Source: Moniliella sp. 'wahieum'
Taxonomy: Eukaryota; Basidiomycota; Moniliellomycetes; Moniliellales; Moniliellaceae
Reading direction: 5' to 3'
DNA: 64,000 nt
Assembly: GCA_003971905.1 (NCBI GenBank)
Contig: RSEE01000022.1
Span: 682,001 to 746,000 of the forward strand
Shown: piece after piece, positions 11,055-23,718 of the stretch
Position numbering within the stretch: position 1 is the first letter of the stretch
How the letters are laid out: each line of letters starts with the position of its first letter
The notes under the pieces: model-generated
Database searches by the model: none
The model's input: the letters and a program-made list of their open reading frames with translations, nothing else
What the model was told of the DNA's origin: nothing
Made by a program: the position numbers and the translations under genes

Positions 11055-11573
11055 CCAATCCATCAACCCTCGCAGGCCAGAGGGAGAACATCAAACGTCG
11101 AGGGGCGAACGGCGAACGCCGACGTCTGGACCCAAGATGCCGAAGACACGTGATCGTGTGACATGTGACATGTGGCATGGGATCGATGATCAAGCAATCG
11201 ATGATGCTGGGGAGACAGCGCGCATGGGCGGGATCTGCGATCGGAGGATCTGAGATCGCAGTCTGAGATCGGACAGTAGAGCTGGCACAAGCATCCAGAA
11301 GGGGGGCTGTGTGTAGTTGGTGCATGATCACCATGCATCATGCATGATGCAGCCGCGTGGGTACGTAGCGCTCAGGCAAAGCACACAATTGATTTGGGGC
11401 TGGAAGACTGCTGCAGTGGGAGCGTCCCGCGACTAGTGAGCTAGTGCCACTGAGGGTCCTGAGGCCTGAGTGTGACATGCGGAAACAGTGGCCTGGTGGC
11501 TGGTACAGTGACCTGTGACTTGATGCGGTCGAGACCCCCCAGACCCTCCCACTGGCCCACCACTCTATGTCCC

Positions 11574-11615
11574 ACGTCTACGTCCATGTCCACGTCCATG
11601 TCCATGTCCATGTCC
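11574..11615. repeat. (CCATGT)n hexanucleotide repeat
   Basis: About seven 6-bp units of CCATGT/CCACGT in a row, upstream of nothing recognisable. Confidence 0.85.
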
Positions 11616-11681
11616 AGTGTATTGACCAGCATCTTTTGAGCAGAATTATTAATTAGTCAGAATCCTTGGTCCTAGCGGACT

Positions 11682-12191
11682 TTCAACGTTCAACGTTGGC
11701 GCAGGTTTGCGTTCGCTTTCGGCTTCTCGGAACTGCAATTCGGCGCAGCGTGTAAGCGTAAGCCGTAGGTACTAGGTGCGAACGCTGTGAGAAAACTGTA
11801 CGGCACCAGGGCACCAGGGCATCGGGGTTTCTCCTTCCTTCTTTGTGCTTGTACGTTAGTGTGTCGTGGTTAGCGTCCGAGTACAACAATCGATCCAAGA
11901 GCGTTTTGGTATTGAAGTTTGAAGCTTGAAGTACAACCGTTAATGTGGCACATACGTCCTCCTCAAAAACGTCCTTTTCAGTTCGACGAAGCTTGAAGCA
12001 ACTCGCAAAGCAACCTCCCCTCAGATCGAGCTCGGGGATACAATGGGGTGGCAAGAGCAGGAAAGGGACCTGAACGTACTGAACGTGTAATGAGCGGGAG
12101 CGGTGGACGCCTGCACTTTGAAAGCCTAGTTTCGGAACAACTAAGGAACATAGCGAACATTCATATCCAACGTCCAACGTCCAACGTTGAA
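11682..12191. repeat. Segment bounded by inverted AACGTT heptamer arrays
   Basis: The left end (11682-11698) is CAACGTT repeated; the right end (12166-12191) is CCAACGT repeated three times and then TTGAA, which on the other strand reads as the left end does. The 0.5 kb between them is open on the minus strand for 177 codons (11683-12216) with no recognised domain. It could be a small inverted-repeat element or merely two of the local heptamer clusters. Confidence 0.4.
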
Positions 12192-14194
12192 CCTTGAAAC
12201 TTGAAGTTCCAGCCACATGTCGCGGTTATGTTGCCATCGATCGGGAGGTGGCACACCGTGGGAGCAGAATGCGGATGGATGTCGCATCGGGGTGGTGCGT
12301 CGCCAGCAGCCAGCCAGACCAGCCCAGTCATTAATTCGGACCCGCCATATGTTGATTCTACTCCCGGACCCAACAAGTACGCAAGAAGGAAGCAGCTTCC
12401 CGCTGTTCCTCAGTACTCTTATTCTCTGCGCAGCAAACCATTACAGAGTACAAGAGAGTACATTGGTCATGGGCATTATGCGTATTCCGGGGAAGAGTGA
12501 CGAATAAGTGGTAGCCAGGAGGTGTTGACATTTTGGGGGTTCAAGTTGAACGTTGGACGTTTTTTTGAATGTGTTGGACGTTGGCATGTTGACAAAGCCA
12601 GAATCTGACCCTGTGTGGGAATTGGGTTACATGGTGATGTGTGTGGATGTGGTAGAGGGAGGGGAGCGAGGGGAGTGTGTATGGAGTTAGGTCCCAGAGA
12701 CTTAACCTCCGCAATCCCAACACTAACTCTTGTAACACACCCGGAAGCTAACTGAAGAAGTCCTACTAAGTAGCCAACAACGCGGCAACACATTACGTGT
12801 GCATGTTACATTTTGGATCCATTTTAAGAACAAAACCCCCAACCCAAATCCTTTTTCTCTCCCTTTTCTTCTGCGCAGGTACACAAAGGGCCCAAGCGAA
12901 GAGTGCAACTCCGGGACCGAATCACTGTGGTATAAACAATTCCAAGTTGGCAGTGGTCATGCCGGTCATGTGTCTCCCTCCAAAGGGAGAAAGAAAAGGA
13001 TGTCCAAGAAGAATTTTTGGTCATTTTCCGTCTTCTCACATCTCATAGCTCATCCTGGCACACATCCCGCACCTTCCAACTACCTGTGCGGATCCAAACG
13101 GGCAGGGGAAATAGACTGGATGGGGGATGTATAGGTTCAACACATTCAAGTCGAACGTTCGTTGAACCGTGAGGCCTTGAGGCCGGAGGAGGCACAACAC
13201 AGTGACTTGTGGACACCCCTTCCGCACCTGTGTAGTTGACTAACAACTGGGAGAGAATTTATACCGGCACGTGTGGGAGGCGTTTGACTGCTGCGGCTAG
13301 TTTTATACCTCTGCTGCTAGACGTTCAGAGGCTAACGGAGATACCCCCATAACACCCACATCGATTCGTGTTCATATGCGCACGAGAAGCGCAAGCTGTA
13401 GCTATAACCAAGCCATACAATCATCATGCTGGAAGGCGGAAAAGGCAGTTGGGCGGGGAGAGAAAGGTGAGGAGAGGACAGTTAGGAGAGAGGACAGTTA
13501 CACTTAATGAGTCTCATCCCTCTTTTTGAGCCATTTATGCCAAAGGAGGAGGAGAATGGAGGGTGTGGTTCTGAGGAGAGATACTGGAGGCTACGAGAAG
13601 CTGGCAGGACCTTATATAGCCGAGGGTACCGGGGAACAGAGGGAACCTCCGGGTCGATAAGAGGGGTGATGTCTATATCATGCAGACTGGTGTGACGGGG
13701 GCATCCACCCAACACCTATACGTCCTTTTTATACCCACACGTATACACCCCCATCCCACACCTGCATGAAGGCCACCTTCATATACCTTTTGCACACTTC
13801 TGCAGCCCAAACCACAGAAGGAAGGGACCAACACGATTTGGTTGGGGCCATTCGTTAGCCGTTTCTTGGCTGAGTGGAAGATGGATGTAAACTGAATACG
13901 TGGGAAATGGCACCTGACATTATCTCGCGGTCGGAGGATTAAAAATAAAAGCCCTCTGGACGGTCTCTGTGTCTCCCTGTCTATTCGTTCCCTAGCTGGT
14001 TGGTACTATCGAGAGGTGCAAAGAACACAGAGACCAAAGGGCTTATACGGGCGTGTGCATCTTTAGAGTGATGTGTGGGCAGATTTCTGAAAAGCGGCTG
14101 TGCCAACGAAAGAAACAAAAAAGTGGCTCAAAGAGGGGTTCAAAGAGCATGATCATTCCCATATGTATATTGGCCTACAGATCTCGAGTCCACA

Positions 14195-14300
14195 CTGCTC
14201 GTATGAAAAAAAGGCTTTGCATGGCTTTCTGCTCGTATGAAAAAAAGGCTTTGCATGGCTTTCTGCTCGTATGAAAAAAAGGCTTGCATGGCTTTTTTTT
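14195..14300. repeat. 34-bp tandem repeat, three copies
   Basis: Copies start at 14195, 14229 and 14263, each beginning CTGCTCGTATG and containing an A7 run and GGCTTTGCATGG. The third copy has lost one T, and its tail runs into T8. Not part of a recognised gene. Confidence 0.9.
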
Positions 14301-15103
14301 CCAAAGTCAACTCAGTAACATCCGGTATGAAGGGGATTAATCCGGTCGTGACATGTCCCCAATTGAAGAAGTCAGTCGCAATTGAGCTAGAATAGGACAG
14401 AGAGATGGGAATGCGAAAGGTCTGTTGTGGCTTGAAGGGGATTGCTAGCTTGCCTAAGTATTGTTGCTTGTCTCGTTGCCAAGGCCACATCTTTTCTCCA
14501 AATCCGTAACGTCGTTCCGCTCTTTGCTATTTCCGGAATCACCTTACACACCTTGGAGACTGTACTAAGTATGCTCATCGAAGAACGTGTGCTCTTCTGT
14601 GGCATCCACGGCGCAACAACCAGCATAATGAGAGTCCTCGACAACATTGCCTTACTATTAGGGTCTGTGGTTACTGACAGGCACAGGTGGCCGCCGTTAG
14701 ACGTTCCTACGGCGGATGCAGGCAAAGGCAAGAGAGAGACCATGGCAAGGACCGTGGCAATTGGCCAACGCGAATGCGACCGAAGATGGCAGAAGAACCG
14801 GGTGGTGCCATTTGCCCCACACGGTCTGGGCTGCCCCCAGCCGCAGCGCGGCAGCACGACGCAGCGACAGTGTCTCACGAAGACGCAGGCACGGGGGCAG
14901 TATGACGTCAGGTTGGGAGCCATTCTTCTGGCACGGCCCCTCCAGCTCCCACGGCGGCAGTGTCCCGTAGCCGGAAGGTGGCGTGGCCTGGCCACGTCCG
15001 GGGGGGTACTTGAACCGCACCCGGCTTCTTCCTCAAGCGGCGCCTTCCCCCCACCACCATCTATCCCCACCAGGACGACCAGCGAACTGCTACTTTCCGC
15101 CCA

Positions 15104-16461
15104 ATGTCTGCTCCCCATCTCTCCTCTACCGACATCTACCGCCTTGAGGCCGAATATGGCGCTCACAAGTACGTTCGCCCTCTTGCGCTAACCCTGACCT
15201 TCCGACACGCTAACGTGATGGACCCGCACCAGCTACCATCCGCTTCCCGTGGTCTTTGAGCATGCGAAGGGCGCACGGGTGTGGGACCCTGAAGGCAAAG
15301 AGTACCTCGACTTTTGTCCGCATACAGTGCCGTCAACCAGGGTCACTGCCACCCGCGCATCGTTGGCGCGTTGACGGAGCAAGCGCAAAAGCTTACGCTG
15401 TCCAGCCGCGCATTCTACAACTCGACCTTTGCTCCCTTTGCGGAGAAGGTGACCAAGCTATTTGGGTACGATATGATGCTCCGATGAACACGGGTGCCGA
15501 GGCGGTCGAGACGGCATTGAAGTTGGCCCGCAAGTGGGCGTACGAGAAGAAGGGTGTGCCCGCAGACAAGGCCAAGATCTTCTCGGTCGACGGCAACTTC
15601 CATGGTCGCACTCTTGGTGTCATCTCGATGAGCACGGACCCTGAGAGCCGCGGGGATTTGGCCCTTTCCTTGAAGGTGTGGGACCTGTTGTGGACAACCA
15701 CTTGATTCGCTTTGGGCATGCGGAGGACCTGGAGCGCGCCCTGGACAAGTACGGCAAGGAGACGGCCGCCTTCCTTGTGGAACCAATCCAAGGCGAGGCC
15801 GGGATCGTCGTCCCTCCTGAGGGATACCTCCGTCGCGTACAGGAGCTGTGCAAGAAGCACAATTTTGCTCATTTGCGACGAAATCCAGACCGGCCTGGCG
15901 CGGACGGGCAAGATGCTCGCTTGCGACTGGGACGGCATCCGGCCCGACATGATTACTCTGGGCAAGGCCTTGAGCGGGGGCGTGTACCCCGTCAGCGCTG
16001 TCCTGGCCGACAAGGAGGTGATGCTGTGCATCAAGCCGGGCGAGCACGGCAGTACGTATGGTGGCAACCCCCTTGGCTCGGCGGCGGCAATTGCTGCGTT
16101 GGACGTGCTAGTGGACGAGAAGTTGGCGGACCGGGCTCAGGAGCTGGGCGAGTTTTTCCGTGCCGAGCTGGAGAAGCTCAAGCCCCAGTTCCCGGCCTTG
16201 ACCACCGTTCGTGGCCGTGGACTGTTGAACGCGATTGTGATTGACAAGACGCAGTCCAAGAAGGGCCGCTCGGCATGGCAGCTGTGCTTGCTGTTGAAGG
16301 AACATGGCTTGCTCGCCAAGCCCACCCACGAAAACATCATTCGTCTTGCCCCGCCGCTTGTCATCTCGCGCGAAGAGTTGGCCCAGGGAGTGAAGGCTAT
16401 CGCAGCTGCTCTGACCGATTTTGACACGGTCGAAACCATTCCGGGCGATGAGGCGCACTAA
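15104..16461 (+). CDS. CAR2: Ornithine aminotransferase
   Basis: PLP enzyme converting ornithine and 2-oxoglutarate to glutamate-5-semialdehyde and glutamate in arginine catabolism, cytosolic in fungi. Exon 1 (15104-15168) gives [21 protein letters not shown]; a 64-nt intron (15169-15232, GTACGT...CAG) joins it to [20 protein letters not shown]. Also seen: [73 protein letters not shown], the PLP-lysine segment [16 protein letters not shown] and [12 protein letters not shown]. About 430 residues, the family norm. Four frame changes sit at homopolymers near 15312, 15480, 15652 and 15863; repairing them needs one base each (two, or one removed, at the last). No missing catalytic residue was noticed. 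Confidence 0.95.
15169..15232 (+). other. Intron in ornithine aminotransferase
   Basis: 64 nt, GTACGT donor and CAG acceptor; a TAAC branch-like sequence lies inside. Splicing yields GAHNYHP, matching the family. Confidence 0.88.
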
Positions 16462-18527
16462 GGTACTCTACTACCGTCATGTCGCTTATCCCTCCCCTCG
16501 TTTTCTATCTCAACGCCTACGATCTATGATCGCTGGTGCTCCGTTGGCCCTCGTGACCAAGGTCCCCGGCCTCTTGTCGCACCTGTCACGCGAAACGACT
16601 TGCTCCTTCGGGTGCTGTATTTGTACGCTTCTCCCGCACGGGTCCACGGCCTCTTGCCGCACCCGCCTCATGACACTCTTCCTTTGACCTTGCCGCATCA
16701 TCGTCATTCACCATCGTCGCATCGGTCCACGGCCACTTGCCGCACCTTGCCTTGCCTCCTTGGGGTTCTCTCAACCCCCCCCCCGCCCCAAAGCATTGGG
16801 TCCAATCCACCTCCCTTCCCACCCCCACCTACCCTTTTGGCCGTTCTTCCTTCCCGGCCACCCGTACGCATACACTTACCCGTCCTGTCCTTCTGTACGC
16901 CCCAGCCCACGGCCTCTTGCCGCGCTGGTCATATGCATCACCGATTATTGTTGGCAACCACTGCATGCACTGGTGTGCGTGTCATGTTGGCGAATCTGAT
17001 CATAGTTTTTGTCTGTTTGTTTGTTTTCGTTTTCTCGTCCCGGGCAAGATGGATAGCATGGCACTGAAGCGCGCAAGAAGAGTAGGTGCACAGAGAAATT
17101 GGCATCGTCGGTGAGACCGGTGAGAGTGAGAGTCTCCGTCAGGCTGCAAAATGGTACCGGCTTATTGGATCGATGGGCACACAATGAGAGAAGGGAGGAC
17201 TCAACTGGGTATTAACTGCATGCCTATAAAAGTACAAATGCAGAGGGGGAAGATGTTCATGCGCGTGCTCAAATACTTGATACGCCGTCAGCGTGTCTCT
17301 TGTATGCGGTGGGAAAACTCTCTTTGTGGTATGGCAAAAGAGGCCGCGTGTCGTGGAGCATGATGCATGAAGAGCATCGTAGAAGACCCGCATCAGAAGG
17401 GAAACACATAGTCAATCAGTGACTTCGTCAGAGGCGACTATAGCACCTTCCAGTTGGTTCACTCTCACTGCCTCCCCCTCTTCTCTGTCTATACCTTTCT
17501 CACTTTCTTCCATGCGACTCGGCTCGCATGTTGACCTTTTTCTTTCTCCGAGAGGAACATATACCCCGCCTCTTTCCACTCGATGAATACGACTCATTGT
17601 GAGAGAAGAAGAGAGGACGATAACAGAGGGTAATTCTCTTTTAAGAAAGGAGCCTGCTGTTGGCAGATATCGAGTTGGTGATTGTTTTGCTGTTGATTAT
17701 AGCGACTAGCTAAGCGGCGGAGTCTACGTAGGCAAGGAAAAAATGGTGGTTGTGGTAAAGAATAACATTGTACCCGCGATGGGCCGCCCTACTTTTATAT
17801 ATGTGACGTAGGGAAGAGAAGAGACGGAGACAACCCAAACAAAAGAAGCTAGTCACTATTATAGAGTTACTGCCTTGGCCAAGCTCGTTCTATCTGCCCC
17901 GCATTCGAACCGGAAACTGATACATCGGTTCACGGCCCTGCCTCCCGCCCTTTGTCCCAAAAGTTGGTACTAGAATCGATTCGTTCGGGACTTGGGGGCC
18001 AGTCCCACACGGGTCATACTTCTCCGTGGTGTATCGAGGTGGGGAAAGAGAATGGCATTGGGGCTTATTAGTATATGAGAGCTAGTTCTTTGTGTATAAG
18101 GAGCTCTCCGCCTACAGTACACACTCTATGTTGGTGTAACTACTATAGTTCAAGCTGTTCAAGCCCATATTCCTTCTCAATGTCTTTTTCATCATCGACA
18201 TCATGATGTGCATCTCCTCTCTTCAGGGGCCGTGACTACCACCTCCCGCGTTTCTCTCTAACCCTACCTTCTCTCCTGATCCACAAGTGTTCTGGCTTAT
18301 AGCTCACATAGTACCATTTAGCAAAAATAGAGAGAAACCAACAGTCTCCTCCCCATTCGTGGCCCGCCGCCGCCGCTGGACCAACATAGCCGGAACACTG
18401 ATCATAAATCAATTCCATCCCCATCCAACGTCGACGTTCAACGCGTCAATATCCAATGGAGAGTAACTAACGACTAGTAATGCAGTGGTGCAGCGATGCT
18501 TCCAGATCAGACCTCAGACCTCAGACC
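16462..18527. other. Convergent intergenic region between OAT and CK2 alpha
   Basis: 2.1 kb without a supported gene. The first 500 bases contain four copies of a GGCCTCTTGCCGCACC-like motif (about 16566, 16646, 16730 and 16910). From 17130 to 18430 the composition is closer to 50% AT, with several short purine-rich stretches but no repeat I could define. A CAGACCT 7-bp triple repeat lies at 18508-18528, abutting the CK2 stop. Confidence 0.45.
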
Positions 18528-19817
<1,290 letters not shown>

Positions 19818-20575
19818 GAGAGCAGAAGAAGGAGAGGGTGTGGTGGGGCGCAGGACAGAGACGCGGACGAGCAATGGCGATGGCGGGCGGGGCCGAGCGG
19901 GCGCGGGGGCTTCCCAGTGCAAATGTTCAACTGAAGACAACGACCACGTAAGCGTCGGCTTACGTACCCCGAGGCTAGAGTTTGCTAGGCCAGTCATCCA
20001 TCGCCGGATCATCCATCCATCGCGTCATCTATCCATTGGGGATGCTGCGCTCCTGCCTCCGTCGGCCGTTTCCTCTCCCCCCACTCCCGTATTCTCACCC
20101 CCCACCACTGCCCCGCGTCGCCCCCGCTTGGCGAGCAGGCATTCCCTGTCCGCTGTGTCCGCTTAGTAGTGTTGTGGGGTGGTGTAGTGTACTTCGTACT
20201 TATGGGCTGAAAAGTTAAATTACGCGCTCGCCTCGCTCACGGGGGCCAGGCGGAACGCGCGCCCTCATTCCGCCCTGCAAGGGGCCGCTCAGTGATGTCA
20301 TCTGTGATGCCATCGTCACACGGAAGCCGCCGCCACACTGCCCCGGTGCGGGAGCGTGCCAGTGGGGTGACAGCCGCGCTGGCTCGCGCCACACCCACGC
20401 GTGACGCGTGACGTTCCCCGGCTTCAGTCCTGGCGTCGCGTCTGGCCGCCGCGTTTTTTTTTGCCTCTGCTCCACCACCACCACCACCACCACCCTCAGC
20501 ACCACCACCGCCACCGCCAGCCCACGCCGACGTGCCCTGCTTGCTGCGCCACGCTCCCCCTCGACGCTGTCCAGA
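19818..20575. promoter_or_regulatory. Divergent promoter region shared by CK2 alpha and the BET protein
   Basis: 758 bp separate two start codons pointing away from each other. It contains a T8 run followed by an ACC/CAC-rich stretch at 20470-20520 just upstream of the BET start. No TATA box was assigned. The sharing is inferred from gene orientation only. Confidence 0.5.
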
Positions 20576-23025
20576 ATGAGCCATCACCACCCCCCTGCCT
20601 GCGCCACTCCCTCCCGCTTCGGATCCAGCCGCCGCACCCGCGGTAGCACCCGCTGTCGCCGACCCGGAGATGCGGCCCTCTCCACCAATACCATCACCGC
20701 CACCCATCCCACCACTGCCTCTGATGTACAACCCCACCCACCCCAGTCGCCTCCGCCACTTACTTTCCCCAACCCAACCGAGCCTGCCCCCGCGTCCGCC
20801 CCCGCGTCCGCCCCTGCGGCCGTCCCGCGCCCGCTTCGGCTTCCGAGCCCGCTCCCGCATCCGCATCCGCACCTGCGTCCGCACCTGCATCTGTGTCTGC
20901 ACCTGCGTCTGCACTTGCATCCAGCCCCATTACGGCTCCTGCCCCCGCCTCCGTACCCTCTCCATCTTCAAACTCTCAACCCCCACCTCCCCCAGGAGCA
21001 CCCACTGCTGCCGTCCACTCCCCACCTAAAAAAGAGGTGCCCCCATGGGACCCGAGCCTCATAATTGGCGGATTGGCGCCCCGACCGATCAAGATCACCG
21101 GTGCGCAGGTCAAGTTTCTGCAAAATGTCGTCAAGGCATCAAGGGCCGCGCCGAGGCTCGCGCCTTTCTCTCCCCGTTGACCCCATCGCATCGGGCGTGC
21201 CCCATTACCCTACCATTGTTACCCATCCCATGGACCTTGGTACGATAGACATTAAGCTCGCTCTTACTGCCGCGGCCATCAAGGGAGGTACCAAGCCTAC
21301 GGAAAAAGTCAAGGCCGCGCCCAGCTGGGGGCTCGACGTGCGGAAAGACGTGTACTTAACCCCGCTCCAGTTTGAAAATGATGCGTCTCGTCTTTTCCAA
21401 CACGCGTTTGTTCAATGGGCCCACCCACCTCATCTCGCTCCATGCCGACGTACTTGAGTCGGTGTTTGACAAGCACTTTGCCAATCTTCCCTCGGCCACT
21501 TCGACGCTCCCTGCCGCCGCAGCATCGTCTCGCGCTCCCTCCACCTTTGATCTCACCCGACCTAAACGGGACGTTCATCCACCTCCGTCAAAAGATGTTT
21601 TGTACGACAATGCTTCCAATGGGCAGGTGCGGCGCAAGTCCCGTATGGTGGAGGCAGCTCAATCGGAGGCCGAGGCTGCGCATTGGGATAAAGTGGCTGC
21701 CAATGAGCTCAAGTTTTGCGGCAAGGTACTGGAGGAATTGTTTAAGCCTTCCCACTCGGATGTGGCGTGGGTATTTTATGAACTGCCTGACCGGTCGTTG
21801 GATTATGCTCCGGCATATTATGCCATGATTCAACATCCCTCCGCTTACAGAGGTGCAGGACAAGTTGCGCCATGGCCGCTACGCTGACGCGGATGAATTT
21901 GATGCGGATCTCCAACTTCTCTTTCGCAACTGCTTTACTTTCAACCCGCCTGGATCGGACGTATTTGTCATGGGCCAGCGAGTGAAGGAGGTGTACGATC
22001 GAGCTTGGGCCAAGCGACCCCAGCCTAAGCCTTTCCTGCCTCACCCTCTGGAACCGTCATCACCACACCACCACCACAATCCGTTCCGGAATCCATCCTG
22101 TTGGCACAAGCTCTGCGCCAACAAGCTGATCTCCTTCTTCGTCAAGCTGAGGAGGTTGATGTGGCAAACCTTCCCCACGCGCCTTGGCCCATGCAAGGTC
22201 AACCTTGTCCTTGCTCGGCGCCTTGCCCGAAGGCGCCCTATCTTCCCCTAGCGGCTATGGTGCCGGTGGCACCGGAGGTGGCAGCTTGCCTAGTGGCACC
22301 AAGCGCCGCAAATCCGTCGCGACGAGCGAGGGTAGCGTGAAGCGGCCGCCTGCTAAGCGACCCAAGAAGAGTGCTGGTGCAGCGCCTAGGACGACGGGAC
22401 CTTCTGGCCGTCGGTCGAGCACGCCGGGTGAGAAAGTATTGGGGAGATGACGCGGCAGCTGGCTCGGTTGCTGTGGCACCCAAGCGTCCTACCAAGAAGT
22501 CTACTGCTCCGCGTGCTCGGAAGTCTCAGGCGGGTGCATCGAACGCGTCGGATGATGAGGATGTACGATTGGTCACGTACGAACAAAAAGAGGAACTGGC
22601 CAACAAGATTACCACTCTCCCTGAAGATCGACTGGAGGGGGCGCTCAAGATCATTGGAAGACAAGCCTGGTTCCACCGTCGAGGAGGAAGAAATTGAGTT
22701 GGACATTGACGATTTGAGTCCACGGACGCTCTACCGACTGTACCGCTATGTGGTCCGGCCCAAGGACAAGAAGACAACGCATAGCAAACCAGTCAAGAAC
22801 GCTAATGATGGACGCAAACGTGGCACGGGCGGGTTGAAGGGAAAGACGCTCGATGAGTCGGAGGAAACGGCACGGATTGAGCGGCTGCAGGCTCAGTTGC
22901 AACAGTTTGAAGGTATCGGCGAGGAAGTAGGAGCGGGAAGGGCTCTCCCGCTCCCAGGTCATGATGATCTGGTCAATTCGGAAAGCTCCGATTCCGAAAG
23001 TGATTTGTCGGGCGAAGACTTTTAA
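20576..23025 (+). CDS. BDF1: BET-family double-bromodomain protein
   Basis: Reads acetylated histone H4 and supports TFIID-dependent transcription. Order: Pro/Ala/Ser-rich N terminus to about 21030; bromodomain 1 from KFLQNVVK through LSPVDPIASGVPHYPTIV, THPMDLGTIDIKL and VRLVFSNTRLFNGPTH; linker; bromodomain 2 from ELKFCGKVLEELFKPSH through DKLRHGRYADADEF and LLFRNCFTFNPPGSDVF; Lys/Arg-rich linker; an NET domain, VTYEQKEELANKITTLPEDR to ELDIDDLSPRTLYRLYRYV; and an acidic Ser-rich tail. The acetyl-lysine-binding Asn is present in both bromodomains (FNGP, FNPP). Bromodomain 1 has a roughly 30-residue Lys/Gly/Ala insertion after TIDIKL. Frame changes occur near 20850, 21140, 21380, 21840, 22030, 22230, 22430 and 22670. 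Start chosen at the first ATG after the CAC-rich promoter (MSHHHPP), not certain. Confidence 0.9.
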
Positions 23026-23718
23026 CTTTTGGACCCTCCCCCCCCCCCTTCTCTTCGCTGTTCTGACAGCTTTGGTCCCCTTTGGGTTCGGTGCGTTCTG
23101 TGAATCGTGACGCACAGGTCTCTAGCCTCCCCTCCCTATGCGTCCGCGTCCTGAAACACGTGCCTATGCGCCCCCCCCGTCTCTCCATGTGTTGCATGTC
23201 GTTCGGTCGCCTATGCGAATAGAAACTATTTGGCGTACTTAGTTGCGTAGCTTCCGCTCGCGGTTGCGGATGTTGGTCCAGCCGACGCACATGGCATGTT
23301 TTGAGAAGGCCAGCGAGCCAGCGCAGGATGCAGGGCGAGTAGAAGGCGGGCTTGGACCAAAACCAACCACGAGGCCAACCAACGTGCCGGCAGCAGGGCG
23401 GTGGTGGTGGTCATCATATAGCACGCATCGATCTAGGCTGGGCCACGAGTGTAGCACGCACCATCCTGCATCTTTCAGTTTTCATTTCCTCCCGTGCGAG
23501 GGATTCAAACCTCAGACTTCGAAGCCTGGACCGGAGGGTGGGTGGCCGGGTGGCCGGTGATCCCGGTGATCGTCGCAGCCGGTCAGCCGGTCAGACTTGA
23601 GTTAGACAAGAGTTGGTTGGCCGCTGGTGGCCGGTAACCTTCACCTAAGGATCCACCAGATCCGCCTCGTTTTGTGTTTCTCTCCCAGCCCTCCCTTGCC
23701 CTGCTTGTTCCCGCCGCG
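23026..23718. other. Intergenic region between BDF1 and NPY1
   Basis: About 690 bp that should carry the BDF1 3' end and the NPY1 promoter, with a C10 run at 23039 and a short stretch near 23500 that imitates half a tRNA (rejected elsewhere). I saw no gene. Confidence 0.45.

Larger units (their letters stand above)
10218..15103. other. Gene-poor region rich in short reiterated palindromes
   Basis: 4.9 kb between the SFP1 start and the ornithine aminotransferase start. The first 400 bases may still be SFP1 leader or N terminus. No family-recognisable gene was found; long frames at 11683-12216 (-), 12799-13134 (+), 14387-15166 (-) and 14442-15191 (+) have no domain I recognise. The stretch holds clusters of 7-bp and 6-bp reiterations at 10876, 11034, 11157, 11332, 11574, 11682, 12166 and 12546, and a 34-bp tandem repeat at 14195. 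About 13250-14150 is plain sequence. Confidence 0.5.

Noticed and set aside
14387-15191. Two overlapping long frames on opposite strands (249 and 259 codons) upstream of ornithine aminotransferase.
   Set aside because: Neither shows a family motif, each contains the other's shadow, and the plus frame runs across the real OAT start and intron in a different frame.
23490-23540. Stretch whose reverse complement (GAGGTTTGAATCCCTC) imitates a tRNA T arm.
   Set aside because: The stem does not pair in canonical register, no D arm or anticodon arm lies at the right distance, and no T-run terminator follows.
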